DNA of 64,000 bases from Mytilus galloprovincialis (GCF_965363235.1 NC_134843.1:94459795-94523794); one strand, 5' to 3'. Positions 12,126 to 23,800 are shown, counted from the stretch's first letter. Numbers and translations: made by a program. Notes: generated by a model not told the origin, from the letters alone.

Positions 12126-12384
12126 GATTTTGACATATATTATTCTTTATATAATCATTTTTTGTATTATTATAAACTTAAGATATTATTGTTATTATAC
12201 AAGTATTGAAATTCATACTCTTATTTGTCTCTATCATATATGACCTTCAATTTACTAAAGTCTAAGCATTAAACTCGATCATCTTTTTTATTGTTTTATA
12301 TTTTATTTGTCTCTAGTACACATAACCTATTCTTTAGTAAAGTTAAAGCTTAAAACTCGATCATCTTTTATGGTTAAACAACAT

Positions 12385-12680
12385 TGCCTATTCCGAGAAT
12401 TGTAAACAAGTTAAACATGCAACTCTCCACGTATTTTAAAAAACTATAGCCTTGAATCCGTGATATGTGTCTTTCTTTTGTCTTTTTTTTTCTTTTTGTT
12501 AACCAAAAGATGGAACTGTTCCTTGACAATTTGTTTTCCTTGGTTTATTTATAATATTACTGTTTTTTTTTATATTCATAATAAAACTTTTACATATCTA
12601 TAAGGTGCTGTTGTTTTGTTAGACAGTGGGTTACATTATCATTCGTTGAAGATAAGTCTCTGTCTATGATAAATAGTTAA
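12385..12680. repeat. Duplicated unit segment (partner 56043-56330)
   Basis: Colinear similarity to 56043-56330: a run with AAACAAGT.AAACATGC, then CCTTGAATC..., TGTGTCTT, CCAAAAGAT, TATATTCATAATAAA, GTTGTTTTGTTAGACAG, and a match around TCGTTGA.G.TAAGTC. It links the 5' flank of locus A with that of locus D. Confidence 0.65.
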
Positions 12681-12953
12681 CAAGGTAAAGACGGCGAATC
12701 CATGATATACGAAAAGAAATTAAGAGAGTTGATACACTAGATAATTACATTAGATGTATGTTTCATTATAATATGTTAGTCTGATTGGTTACACTGCAAT
12801 TTCGAGTTATTCCTTAATCAACTTAATAACACAATAAAATTTATCATTCATGATGACGCAAGGTGCCACAATAAAGTGCACAGTTAAATTAATAAGAACT
12901 TGATAAAAATAGTGTTTTCAGGATCCTAGCTAAAAAATGTAATTATAAGTAAG

Positions 12954-13096
12954 GAATGCTTCTTTTTGTAACTTCATATGGTTGTAAAAGCGTTGACCGT
13001 GCGCACATTTTTATAATGAAGCGCTTTCGCGTTTTATACAAAATGTACTTCGGTCAACGCTTTTACACTCCAATAAAGTTACAAAGAGAAGCATTC
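12954..13096. mobile_element. 143-bp near-perfect palindrome (foldback/MITE-like)
   Basis: The outer arms 12954-12999 and 13051-13096 pair (GAATGCTTCT...GTTGACCG with CGGTCAACGC...GAAGCATTC), and pairing continues through the inner arms (ACATTTTTATAATGAAGCGC against GCGTTTTATACAAAATGT), leaving a loop of a few bases. Such an element would fold into one long hairpin. I recall similar sequence as recurrent in mussel DNA. It has no coding capacity. Confidence 0.85.
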
Positions 13097-13116
13097 AATT
13101 CTTAAGTAAAATGTGT

Positions 13117-14165
13117 CGTTTATTGTTTATTGTTTAAACAATATTTTATTCAAATAAATTGAATTGGATTGGGCAACAGGCATAGCCTATGTAAGCCCTC
13201 TCCACAAAACAAGGTACAATATATTACATTCAAACAAAGCAACACATACACAAACATAAAGACAAAACAGAATTAATTTTTCAAAAATACCTCTTAGCTG
13301 ACTGGAATGATATTTCAAATAGTTAACTCAGATCAAAAGTATGACTATTTTAAAATGCTTCAAATGTTAACTCATAAAAATTATGAAATAATAAATTATG
13401 AAAAAAAAGTTTTAGTATTCTAGGTTATATACTCAAACATTGATTTAGAGGTCTCACATAAAATTAAATGGTCTCCAGTCAGCTGTCTAAAATAATAAAT
13501 TTAATAACTCATTTTTAAAACAACATGTTTGATATCATGTACTTATTTTTACTAAATTATTGCACCTGAAGAAAAACGACAACGAGTAGTAACCATATTG
13601 ATACATTAAAGAATTATAATAATATAAAAAGAATTTAGAATGTTAATAATAAAAGAAAAAAAAATAGATTTAAGAAATTAAAGATATACAAATTGAATAT
13701 ATGAATGATATAGAAATAAAGGTGCATTTATTAGCTTTTTAGCTTTAATAATATTAATTTCAATGTACTGTCGTTTCATTATAACTTTTGTTTCAATTTT
13801 AATTATTTTTCAGCTGGTTCGGGTCTAAGAGCTTAATATAATATAAAATACAGACATACAAAGTAAAAGTTAATTTGGTTTTGGACTATAAAATACATTT
13901 CATTATACAAATCTCTCTGAATTTTTTATATATTCATGAACAGCCTTAACTATCTGCACATTGTCTTCAATACTCATAGATTGATCACCAAATAGTATCA
14001 AGTTTAAATCAATATCAACTCCATAAGCAGACAGTTTATCAAGGAGTGTGATCCTGTTAATAGTGTATGATGGACAATCAAAAAAATAATGTTGGTTGTC
14101 TTCACATTTATATAAACATTTAGGACAGGAAGGTTCTTCTGTCAAAAAATCATGAAACAAGTTTG
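13117..14165 (-). mobile_element. LINE 3' end, 5'-truncated (non-L1 type)
   Basis: Minus-strand open frame 14160-13903 gives an 85-residue C terminus with CPKCLYKCEDNQHYFFDCP, then L-L-x-K-L-SAYGVDI, ILFGDQ and a final IKNSERF. This is the zinc-knuckle plus I-L-F-G arrangement found at the C termini of I/Jockey/CR1-type LINE polymerases. It is followed by a ~780-bp 3' UTR ending in short CAATAAA repeats (13118-13133 on this strand). It is a 5'-truncated, dead-on-arrival copy lacking endonuclease and RT. Confidence 0.75.
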
Positions 14166-14656
14166 TTTACTCCCTGTTTATTAGAGTTATCAGGCACCTT
14201 GACGTTACGGTTGTGACGTTATAAAAACGATTACTTGTTATTTTTTGTTTATTGAAGCGTTTTATTTAAAATTAATGCAGATAAAAAATATTCGTATATG
14301 CAACTGCTAGCTTATATTGCATATATAGAAACGACCACTGCAACAAGTGTTTTACGAGGCTCCACTAGAAACAATTAAATTTTACATTATTTACACTATT
14401 TATATTTCTGCTATGATTCTTGATCTAGATAATTCAATTCTCAATTAAAATTATCATTTTGGGCATCGGATACGTTTATTGATTACTTGATTATAGTAGC
14501 AAACCTATCGTCTTATTCATAACAGTTACAAATTACCCTTTAATGACATGTATCAAACATTATGTCGAGAAAAAAAAAAAAACAACAATCAACAAAACAC
14601 GTAACGGAAGAAGAAAACATACAGTAACAAAACCCAATTAAAACATCGGGGCTTAC

Positions 14657-14930
14657 CTAAAAGAGGGACAAAAGATACCAAAAGGGACAGTCAAACTCAA
14701 TAAACTGACAACGCCTTGGCTAAAAATGAGAAAGACAAACAACCAACAGCACACACGACACAACATAGAAAACTAAAGAATAAACAACACGAACCCCACC
14801 AAAAACCTAGGGGTGATCTCAGGTGCTCCGGAAGGGTAAGTAGATCCTGCTCCACATGTGACACCCGTCGTGTTGCTTATGTGATAACAAATTTGGTAAA
14901 TAGTCGAATTCGGTACGTCACATTAAGGTT
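14657..14930 (-). repeat. Penelope-like 3' tail (type 2), minus strand
   Basis: Reverse complement of the tail seen after the RT at 46779-47082. On this strand it reads from the GTGACGTACCGAATTC-like start through GCAACACGACGGGTGTCAC, the GGAGCAGGAT block and the TTGACAATTTGT-type end near GGGACAAAAGATACC. It is a solo tail with no coding region. Confidence 0.75.
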
Positions 14931-15227
14931 CTACGCAAAGGAAAACTTGCACATTGTTGTTTAGAAAATAAATGTGCATGTGTTTTATTACATCTTTTAC
15001 TAGAAACGACATGTCATTTTTACCACAACACTCACAAAACTCGGTCTACAAGCATTTATTATCAATCAGAATTGCCAATTAAATAATTTGATAATACTAA
15101 TGTGTAGGTATATTAATGTATTTTCTATTACAGTTGTAATGTGACGAGTAATTTATTTGTACTGTATTCCTGTCATGGTATGTTGTCATTTGGTGTCACA
15201 TGACCATTGTTATATTATATTTCGTTT

Positions 15228-15360
15228 CTGTGTGTGTTACATTTGAGTGTTGTGTTCCTGTTGTGTCGTAGTTCTCCTCTTATATTTGATGTGTTCCCAT
15301 AAGGTTTTAGTCGGTAACCCGGATTTGTTTTTTTTTCTCAATCGATTTGACTTTATGTGT
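15228..15360. repeat. Partial copy of the 'GGCCATATTCCTGA' family, opposite orientation
   Basis: Reads TGTGTGTTACATTT, TGTTGTGTCGTAGTTCTCCT, CTTATATTTGATGTGTTCCC and GTAACCCGGATTTG, the reverse complement of the 5' part of 6935-7450. Confidence 0.6.
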
Positions 15361-15587
15361 TCAACAAAATAATAATCTGCCTTAAGTTCTGTGTGTTAAT
15401 TTTGGCAAAACACGGAATCAAATATCCACGAAATTACTATCTTTCTCAGTCAACATATGGTATACAAAATTAATGGATAATATTTATTGAATTTTAAAAT
15501 TTAATATAGGTAAGGGTTGAATAATTTTTTTTATAACAAATAGCCCATGAAAGACGTTGAAGTTATATGTTATACTTTTTATTACAT

Positions 15588-15649
15588 TTGACAAGATTAT
15601 GGCTGCCCTGGTGCCTGTCCATGTCGATTTTAACATGTATCTGACAAAG
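15588..15649 (+). pseudogene. Locus A: orphan exon 3 of the Kazal-like peptide gene
   Basis: Aligned with exon 3 of locus D, this segment keeps the coding pattern D-Y-G-C-P-G-A-C-P-C-R-F then TAA (15631-15633), the following TAACATGTAT, and the donor-like AAAG|GTTAGT at 15649. The acceptor reads CAT instead of CAG and the second codon is a stop, so this exon is dead. No exon 1, 2 or 4 was found nearby. A Penelope-like tail is inserted about 70 bp downstream, and a LINE end and repeat tails occupy the expected upstream region. It is a decayed paralogue of loci B, C and D. Confidence 0.75.
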
Positions 15650-15717
15650 GTTAGTAGATATGTAACATAATTAAGTCTTAGAATTTTGATAAAGGATACA
15701 CAAAATTGTGAAAAAAA

Positions 15718-15822
15718 CGGGAATGTGTCAACCAAAGAGCAGAAAACAGACCAAAGCCTCCAAATGGTCTTCAACACAGAGAGAAACCCCCTGCACCCGG
15801 AGGCGGGCTTCATATGGCCCCT
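15718..15822 (-). repeat. Penelope-like 3' tail (type 1) fragment
   Basis: On this strand GGGGCCATATGAAG precedes the GCACCCGGAGG-complement, GAAGACC and GACACATTC blocks of the tail at 4750-4895. It lies in the intron of dead locus A. Confidence 0.6.
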
Positions 15823-15967
15823 TCACAGAACTATTTTAGAGGCTTTACTGCACACAGTCAGGCTAATTGATCCAATACAAAGGTGTTCAGTTTATTTTGT
15901 ACATAATTCATGTTTACTTTAAGTTATAAATTAGAACATAAATATATGTATAAAGTTATGTACACAT

Positions 15968-16034
15968 AAAATTGAGAATGGAAATGGGGAATGTGTCAAA
16001 GCGACAACAACCCAACCATAGAGCAGACAACAAC
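15968..16034 (-). repeat. Penelope-like 3' tail (type 1), terminal fragment
   Basis: Contains AAAATTGAGAATGGAAATGG and GTGTCAAAGCGACAACAACC, the reverse complement of the end of the tail at 4840-4895. Confidence 0.7.
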
Positions 16035-16039
16035 ATGTA

Positions 16040-16615
16040 TGTAAACATGTCCACGTGTATTTGTTTATAATGATTTTTTTTTTTATTCAACAATATATTG
16101 CTTGCTGTAAACAATTGACTTCACTAGTCCAGCATTCTAGTGAAGGGTATCTTTATTTTAAAATAATAACAAGAAATCAATGATTTCCCTTTGTGTAACA
16201 ATAATACCTTACAATTTATCTAAACTATATTATAAATATTTCATTTTCAACCGTAAATAAATAAGTATATATGAAATTCTAATTTATCAAAATGTATATC
16301 TAGTTTGTTTGGAAAGAAAAAGTTTCCGGAAATAATTCACACTTGTCGTTATCGCTTTTCTATTATTGTATTGATATCTCTTCCTGGTTTGGAACTTACC
16401 AGTTTTTATAGTGATTTATGATTAATATAAGCAATTCACAGGCATGTATGAATAAATATTATAATATATATGTGTATCAATTCTGAAAAAAATAGTATGT
16501 AAATATTTTTTTCTTTTCTTTAACGATAAAAAAACAGTGGATAACAAATACCGTTATCTCCACGCTTATCGGTGATAGGTAAATCAGTTCCGGATCTAGA
16601 ATTTTTATAGAATTA
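16040..16615. other. Non-coding gap
   Basis: A+T-rich sequence between a repeat tail and the LINE 3' end; nothing else recognised. Confidence 0.45.
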
Positions 16616-18337
16616 ACCTTTTTCTTTTCTTTTTTTTTTTGCTAGATTATACATTTTCATACAAAAAAAAATATTACAACAGTTTGACAACTTTATCAAG
16701 TAGACATTTATTCTTAGTATGTTTACTAGTTGTAGTTGCCTGCATTTTGTAGCTGTACATGAATTCTGTTTTAAATACAGAATATACATCTAAAGATTTT
16801 GTTTTCTGTTCAGACATATAATTTGCCTTATATATACAAAACATTATAATTGTGATCAAATAATTAATTTCATAGTATTGCTCATCATTTATTTTATAAC
16901 CCCATACTAAATTTTTTAATGTCAGAATATTATTATTAATATTCAGTTTTTCTAAGAGTATTTTTACTTTACTCAAGAAATTATCAAGAAAGTGACATTT
17001 TAGAAACATGTGATAATAATCCTCTGTGGTGTTGCAATAGTGACAATTTGAAATATCGCATATCTTCCGCTTTTTCAATAAAACTTTACAGGGTAAAATA
17101 AAGTGTAGCAATTTCCAACGGAACACTTTGTATTTGTTATCTTTTAAAAAATGATGAACAAACTTTAACATATTACACGAAAGACTCTTAATGTATTCAA
17201 GGTTAAGCATTGCCTTCCATTTGTAAAAACCAACAGGTATTTCAATTTCATTCTTAATTAATATATTATAAATTTTTCTGGTATCTACATTTTCTAAGTT
17301 TTCTTTTTTATTTCAATTATTATTAATATGTATTGTATAGAGCGTTTTTACTTTAGTTTTCTTTGAATTTTCCTGTTTTAAAATCTTTAACCATTCTCTT
17401 GGAAAAGCTTTCTTTAATTGGTAAAATTCTGACATCCAGTTACTTTTTGTTTTAAGCTTTTGTAAAATAAAATTTTCTTCTATATTACCATTTTCATCAA
17501 TGGTGTCATTGACAAAGATTATATTACTATTTATCCAGTTTTGGAATAAAAGGCATTTATTTTTTATCTTAATAAAATGATTTCCCAAAATAACTTCTTG
17601 ACGTATAGATCTAAAGTTTTTTGGCTGTTGTACTTTTTTGTTAGTTATCCATGCTTTAACAATGTTGAAATAAAATTTTGGCAGCTCCTTTAACTCTGGA
17701 ATAGAGTCAGTGTTATCAATATTCATGTGAAAGATAAGGAAATCTTTTCCAAATTTATTAAAATAAAAAAGTGGAATAATTTTCCAATTTTTTAGATCTC
17801 CATTAATTAACCTTTTGATCCACCCAATTTTGATAGATTCTATGTATTTATCTATGTTAATCATTTTTAAACCCCCATCTAGTTCACCAAAGCTAAATAC
17901 TGTGCGTTTAACCTTTTCTCTTTTGCTTTTCCATAAAAAATTATAGATAATTTTTTTTTAAATTTAACAATATATTCTTTTTCAATATGTGAAACAGATG
18001 CTAAAAAAGTAATGTTTGGTATAATCAATGATTTGATAACTGTTATTTTACCGATCATTGTTAAATGTCTTTTCTCCCAATTTTTGATAATCTTTTCAGA
18101 CTTTTCTATTTGTTTTTCTGCATTAAGTTTTTGACATTCATTTTTGTTACAACCGAAAAAAAATTCCTAAACATTTCACTGGTTTGTTTGTAAAGTTGAT
18201 GTTTTCATATTTTTCTTTGCAATGTTTGTGTTTTCCTAACCAAATGCTTTCTGTTTTTAATCTGTTTAATTTAAGCCCTGATAAAGTTCCAAAAATTTAA
18301 ATCATGTTTAATATTTTTGAAATGTCTTGTTTTGTTT

Positions 18338-19131
18338 TTAAAAAGTTTTGAAAAGTGTGGTGTCATCTGCGAGTTGACTGATTTTTAAAGAATGTGTTTT
18401 CCCATCTATTTTGATTTCAAATCCTTTAATATTTTTGTCTTGTTTTATTCTACATGCTAATAACTCAACAGCAGTAACAAAAATTAAAGCACTGCACGGA
18501 CATCCTTGTGTAATCCCTCGAAAAATGTTGAGGGGTTCAGATATCCACCCATTATTGATCACTGAGCTTTTAATATCTGTATACAAAGTTTTTATCCATT
18601 TGAGCATAGAATCTTGAAAGCCGAATTTTTTTGATGCTGAGAACATGAAATCCCATTCTAAAGAGTCAAAAGCTTTTGAAAAGTCTAAAAATAATAATGC
18701 TCCTTCTATGTTAAATTTTTCTGCATAATCAATTATATCCTGGATCTGTCTGATATTATAATCTATATATCTATTTGTTACATACCCATTTCGATCTTCA
18801 TGGATAATTTTTGGTAAGACATTTTTAATGCGCTGAGCTAATGAATATGCTATTTATTTTGTATCAACATTTAATGAAGTAATTGGTCTATAGTTATCTA
18901 AACTCAGTGGATCATTTTTTTATGGATAAGAGAGATAACTCCTAATTTCTGGGAAGTTGTTAACTCCTCTTTTTTATATGAAAAATTAAATGTGGATACA
19001 ATGAATCCTTTTAATTCTTCCCAAAATGTTCTATAAAAATCTACGCTTAAACCATCAATTCCAGGTGCTTTGTTCAATTTCATCTTAAATAGTGAATCTG
19101 TACATTCATCTATAGTTAATTTTCCTTCCAT
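18338..19131 (-). pseudogene. LINE reverse transcriptase core
   Basis: Two open stretches (19131-18904 and 18646-18338), with coding-like sequence between them, carry RT blocks: KAPGIDGLSVDFY, FLDFSKAFDSLEW, GITQGCPCSALIF and LADDTTLF. The A-D-D pair is the catalytic aspartate motif. Short breaks separate the pieces. Confidence 0.85.
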
Positions 19132-19438
19132 AATATCACTCTCTTGTGTTGTTAATTAATGATCAATATTTGTATCATTAATATAATCATTTATAAATTT
19201 TATATCTGGATTTGTACTTTTATAAATATCTTTATAAAATTCTGTCTCTAATTGTAAAATTTTGGATGAGTCAGTTTGTATCACTCCTTCTTTATCTCTT
19301 AGTGCAGATAGTTTTCCTTGTTTGTCTAGCTTTTTCCAAGCCTAAAACGAATTTCGTATTTTGTTCCCCTTCTTCTACCCATTGAATTCGTGACCTGATT
19401 TGAGCTCCTTTTGTTTTTATTTCATATATTTTCTTTAA

Positions 19439-20110
19439 TTAACTCTCATTATTAATTAACTCTTCATGAAAATGCTTTATTACCTCATCTTTACAATGTT
19501 TATTAATTTTTTGATTTAATTTTCTGATTTTATTTTCCAATACATGTATTTCACTTATGTTCTGTTTTGCTTTTCTTTTACAGTATTCAATGGTGCATTC
19601 TTTGACCTCGATTTTGAATAAGTCCCAATGGTGTCCAATATTTTTGGTAAGTTTTGGATTGTTTTTATATTTATGAATTAGGCCATTTATTATGTTTTTA
19701 TATTCAATATTATCCAAAATGCTGTTATTAATTTTAAAATATCCTTTCCCTTTCGATTGTGATCTCCCTTTCAACTTTAATGATATAGCTTGGTGGTCTG
19801 TGTGAGATATAAGTGCAGGTCTTATATCTGCTGAGTATATATGTGATCTTATTTCTGGGCATATAAGAAAGAAATCTATGCGAGAGGCTTCATTTATATT
19901 GTTTTTGCGCCTCCATGTAAATTGTGTCTTGTTACTATGTGTCTCTCTCAAAATGTCTATCAACTTTAGTGTTTTAATTAGATTTTTTAAACTGTTAACT
20001 GGTTTTTGTGTTTTTTTATTTGTGCTGTATTTTTTTCTGTCGATATTTGATAGAGTATCATTCATATCTCCACCAACAATTACCACCCTTAAGCTAATCT
20101 CTGATATCAT
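19439..20110 (-). pseudogene. LINE endonuclease C-terminal part and linker
   Basis: 224-codon open stretch with GGDMND (usual GGDFN), RRKNNINEASRIDFFLI and SHTDHQAI. These are the metal- and phosphate-binding motifs near the end of the endonuclease fold. A lysine-rich, coiled-coil-like linker follows before the RT. Confidence 0.85.
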
Positions 20111-20115
20111 ATCTT

Positions 20116-20499
20116 TTACTTTTTTGAAAAAAAAACATTTCTGTTTTTTGGTAAATTTGGAGCATAAATATTCACTAAAGTATAAATGCTATCTTTAATT
20201 TCTATATTGAGCAAAATTATTCTCCCTTCTTTATCTTGAAATTTGTCAATAAATGTATATTCTATTTGCTCATTAATATTAATTGACACCCCTCTTGATT
20301 GTGAATTACCATAGCTATTATATATGTCACCTTTGAATTCTTCATTCAAATTTTTCTCTATATTAACAGTGAAATGGCTTTCTTGTATAAATAAAATATT
20401 ACAATGTTGATGCTTTATCCACATATGAAGTCTTCGTCTTTTATCTTTTGATCCTAGTCCCTGACAATTCAATGAACATATATGTATAGTTTCACTCAT
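20116..20499 (-). pseudogene. LINE endonuclease N-terminal part
   Basis: 128-codon open stretch starting MSETIHICSLNCQGLG. The N-C-Q-G-L and I-Q-E-S motifs hold the catalytic Asn and Glu of the exonuclease/endonuclease/phosphatase fold. The domain continues in another frame after 20110. Confidence 0.85.
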
Positions 20500-20706
20500 T
20501 ATTTGTCATTTAATGAAAATACAATGTTTACCCAAATCTAATGTTAACAACATAATAATAATAAATGCAAAGTCAATATGTATTTTTGTAAATCTATATA
20601 TTATATACTTTCTACATACACTTGTTAATTTAATAAAAAAAAATATACCATTATGTAAATGATACATATACAATCTGTAAGTTATGCTTTTAATGTGTAT
20701 CTCATA

Positions 20707-21300
20707 TTATTGTGACTTTGTACTAATTATTGTTTTATTGTCTATTTTCAGTCGGTGTTCGACCTTGACTTTAATATTAGGTTGACCCAGATTCATCTGT
20801 GATGAATTTAAATGCCACATGAAGTTCACAATTGGTTTGATAGAAAATTTATGTGATAGTGGATGTGTAAAATTTCGTAATCCATGTGTTTTTGAAACTT
20901 GAAACCTGCACGTATTATTCATGGATTTACCTAGGAATACTAGAACTGTGTGAACACGTGTTACTATATATGGCCAATGGTTGGCTAAAAATAGAATGGG
21001 ACTTTCCCTTGCTATACATCTTGCACATAGCGAAGACTTGCGATACATACTATCACATTTGATAACAAATGCGTTTTCAGTGAATATTTTAATTATTTTC
21101 AGAAGGAAAAATAAGTATTGGAAGAAGTGATTAATTGTAAACTTCACATCAAGAATTATGCTTCTGCCAGAAAAAGCAGATTGTAGTGTGCTATTTATAG
21201 CATACCTATACCATATAGGAATATTTTCCTTTTTCACAACAAACATTTCTTTGACTTTCAATTTGTCATTTCTTTTTGAATGTATGCAATCTGTAATCAC
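20707..21300 (-). CDS. Unidentified 197-aa open frame, possibly LINE ORF1 region
   Basis: Open frame from the M at 21300, directly upstream of the LINE endonuclease on the same strand. Features visible are a KRNDKLKVKEM start, SAFSGRSIILDVKFTINHFF, a hydrophobic run (FFQYLFFLLKIIKIF), a C-x2-C pair (LCARC) and a basic C terminus. I do not recognise the family. Its length and place fit a damaged LINE ORF1 or an inserted host-like fragment. No intron or promoter signal was seen. Confidence 0.35.
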   Translation of the reverse strand: MITDCIHSKRNDKLKVKEMFVVKKENIPIWYRYAINSTLQSAFSGRSIILDVKFTINHFFQYLFFLLKIIKIFTENAFVIKCDSMYRKSSLCARCIARESPILFLANHWPYIVTRVHTVLVFLGKSMNNTCRFQVSKTHGLRNFTHPLSHKFSIKPIVNFMWHLNSSQMNLGQPNIKVKVEHRLKIDNKTIISTKSQ

Positions 21301-21437
21301 ATCACATTCATGTTTTTGGTTTTTTTTTCAATAATTATAATAAAAATAATAAAAATTATATACAATTTGTACATTTGTTTTTTAGATATTATAATTCATA
21401 AATTTTTGATACAACTTTAATATGGTACAGTCATGCA

Positions 21438-21656
21438 CTACTTTTTACTTGTCTTTTGTGCAGGACCTGTACGTTTGTGGTATTCATCTGTGGGGGTCGT
21501 TGCATTTCTTTTGTCGGTTTTATTTGTAGGCGTCTGATTTTCAGGGTGTACAGTACCAGGTGTGCCATGGAAGTATTGGCTAATACCTCCTTGTGGTGTA
21601 TTTTTTCTTGGGTTTCTTATCCCCATTTTCTTTTTAGGCCCTTTATTTTTTTTCAC
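21438..21656 (-). other. Basic 72-aa open frame upstream of the LINE
   Basis: Very basic, Pro/Thr/Lys-rich frame (KKNKGPKKKMGIRNPRKN, GTVHPENQTPTNKT). Such sequence is typical of ORF1 tails of L1-like LINEs and lies upstream on the same strand, but it has no diagnostic motif. Confidence 0.3.
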
Positions 21657-22214
21657 CTAGAGTATCTTCTGCTGTTGAGCTTTTCTTTTCTTTTTCACTA
21701 TCGTCACTGGTATTTATGTTTGTGGATGTTTGGTTTTGTAGCTGCTGTCTTTTATAAATTGAAATAATCAATTATGTTCACTTAAAAATACTACGAAAAC
21801 CTGAAAAGGAGGGAAAAAAAAAAAAATGTTGTTTAGCTTTTGTGTAAATGTATGTTTATCTCGTTTTGATTTAAGGGCGTATATATCTGTTACTCATTAA
21901 TACAACTATCTTTAGGGTATCACATACATTTAAATTCGGCATTCCTTGTGTTATCATCAAGTAGTTCATTTCATTGACATGTTTTTTTCTTTTACAAAGA
22001 TAGCTATTCATTTCATTTGTTGATAAAAAAAATGATGCATATAGTTATACTGTTTTGTAATTAAGTTTTTTTTATCATTATGGTGTGTTTTAAAGGGCTA
22101 ACCAACATTCTCTTTGTTCTTTTTAGATTAAGCTAGTTTCTTTCAATTATTTGTAGAACATATAGGGTTAGACTAATCAAACTTTTTTTCCTCACCTTTA
22201 GACATTTCTGAAAC

Positions 22215-22500
22215 AATAAATGTGACCTACCGAATAAGACAATTTACCGAATTTGTTATAACATAAGCAACACGACGGGTGCCACATGTGGGGCAGAATC
22301 TGCTTGTCCCTTCGGAGCACCTGAGACCACCCCTAGGTTTTGGTGGGGTTCCTGTTGCTTATTCTTTAGTTTTCTATGCTGTGCCATGTGTTCTATTGTT
22401 TGTCTGTTTGTTTTTCTTTCATTTTTAGCCAGGCGTTGTCAGTTTATTTTCGATTTATGAGTTTGACTCTCCCTCGGTATCTTTCGTCCCTCTTATATTT
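22215..22500 (+). repeat. Penelope-like 3' tail (type 2), solo
   Basis: Shares TGTGACCTACCGAAT, GCAACACGACGGGTGCCACA, GGAGCACCTGAGA, GTTGTCAGTTTATTTTCGAT and TATCTTTCGTCCCTC with the tail after the RT at 46779-47082. No RT sequence precedes it. Confidence 0.8.
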
Positions 22501-22986
22501 ATTAAAATAACTGTTATAAATAGTACTTAACATGAATATATAAATAAAAACTTCACATCTGATAAAATAACGATAACAGGAAAAAAGTCATGGGTGCGTC
22601 TTAACACTGTTAAGGCTTATTTAGTGCACCAAGGACTTATAATATGCCACTAAGGACTTGAAGGGGTACTTTTACATGTAAACAGATTTCATGTCATGGT
22701 AGAGATTGTTATTTTATGCATAAATTTTGATGTATCGAAAAAGAATCGCAGATAAATGAATAATTTAACCATGTTTAGCTTCAAGCTGTCTACTTTTAGG
22801 GTTCTTTAAACACCGCAAAGTTGTACAAGGACTTCAATGAAGCTTTATTAGAGCATAAAGGACATACACATGTGTATGTAATGGGAAATAAGTCATTTCA
22901 TACGATTTTTTATTTTTTACTAGCATTTAATCAGTTGAAAATTTACGAAACCGTGTTTAATATCGAAACGAATCAGCAATATTATG

Positions 22987-23240
22987 ATCACAGCATATTT
23001 TTTTTAAATTATCATAACAAATATTTTATTATACATTTGTATTATAAATTATTCAAAACATGAACATAAAAAGAACAATTCTTCGATTTTGCCCAAAATT
23101 ATTGAACCGTAAGACACGTGTCAAGTTACATAACTGATTACACTTTTATCTCAAAACAAATGAAACCTTAAGCATTTGCCTAAAAAAATAACCAAGACAA
23201 TAGATATGTTTATCATAAAAATATTTCGGGATTTATTATC
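22987..23240. repeat. Duplicated unit segment (partner 5350-5595)
   Basis: Colinear match described at 5350-5595. Here it lies about 1.4 kb upstream of the locus B exon 2 relic and runs directly into a minisatellite. Confidence 0.75.
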
Positions 23241-23520
23241 ACTACAAACTCCTCAGAGTCTGAACTCACCAGTTTTTTTTGCTCGACCAGTAAAATCGAG
23301 CACACATTTTACTCCACTAGTCTCGGCATTGTCTCGACTGTACTTAGCTGTAGGTCTCGACTTTACTTAATCAGTCTGATTCAGTACTTGATGATCTTTG
23401 TGTAGTCTGAAATGTTTTGACCAAGGCTCGACCTGTCTCGACCTGTCTTAACTAGTCTCGACTCAGTCTCAACCAGTCTCGACCTGTCTCGACTAGTCTT
23501 GACCTTCAAATTTAGTTTTG
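23240..23520. repeat. TCTCGAC-type minisatellite
   Basis: Irregular tandem units built on CAGTCTCGACCTGTCTCGAC with a period of about 10-20 bp, most regular at 23425-23510. It begins just after CACTACAAAC. The region 58620-58880 carries the same units in reverse orientation and ends in the matching GTTTGTAGTG, so the two arrays are inverted relatives. Confidence 0.8.
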
Positions 23521-23649
23521 ACTGGTGTGCATTAGCCCATCTAACTAAATTTAATATTGATCTTTCAAAATTCAAGCTTATTGCTGTGAAATGAAAGAAT
23601 TTAATTTTACAATAGGTAAAAATAAAAATGATCATACAAATTCAGATAG

Positions 23650-23800
23650 TATAAAAAAGAAGATGTGGTATGATTGCCAATGAGACAACTATCCACAAAA
23701 GGCCAAAATGACACAGAAATTAACAACTATAGGTCACCGTACGGCCTTCAACAATGAGCAAATCCCATACCGCATAGTCAGCATAGGCATCTTTAATTTT
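23650..23800 (-). repeat. 'CCCCGCCAAATT' family, 3' end, minus strand
   Basis: Starts AAGAAGATGTGGTATGATTG, then CCAATGAGACAACTATCCAC, CAACTATAGGTCACCGTACG and CATACCGCATAGTC: the reverse complement of the right half of 40340-40680. Confidence 0.75.

Larger units (their letters stand above)
16618..20500 (-). mobile_element. L1/Tx1-like LINE, ORF2 with endonuclease and reverse transcriptase
   Basis: Read on the minus strand, the element runs from an apurinic endonuclease (20499-20116: ICSLNCQGLGSKDKRRRL, FIQESHF) through the rest of that domain (20110-19439: VVIVGGDMND, SRIDFFLI, SHTDHQAISLKL) into the reverse transcriptase (19131-18904: KLNKAPGIDGLSVDFYRTFW; then LFLDFSKAFDSLEWDF near 18690; 18646-18338: RGITQGCPCSALIF and the catalytic QLADDTTLF). 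It continues through a long C-terminal region (17864-17313) and a final segment (17210-16674) with a C-x2-C-x6-H-x4-C-like knuckle (CHYCNTTEDYYHMFLKCHF). A poly-T stretch near 16630 is the 3' poly(A) tail. The frame is interrupted at several junctions (near 20110, 19150-19440, 18900, 18340-17865 and 17310), so the copy is inactive. The KAPG-DGL...FW signature and the APE endonuclease fit the L1/Tx1 group. Confidence 0.88.

Noticed and set aside
15484-15813. Minus-strand 109-aa frame
   Set aside because: It is antisense to the locus A exon 3 relic and runs into a Penelope-like tail; it has no motif of its own.
22821-23063. 80-aa plus-strand frame
   Set aside because: It lies across a duplicated segment whose partner at 5350 does not keep the frame.
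23240-23520. CRISPR-like spaced repeats
   Set aside because: Units are short and irregular without constant spacers in a eukaryotic context; it is a minisatellite.
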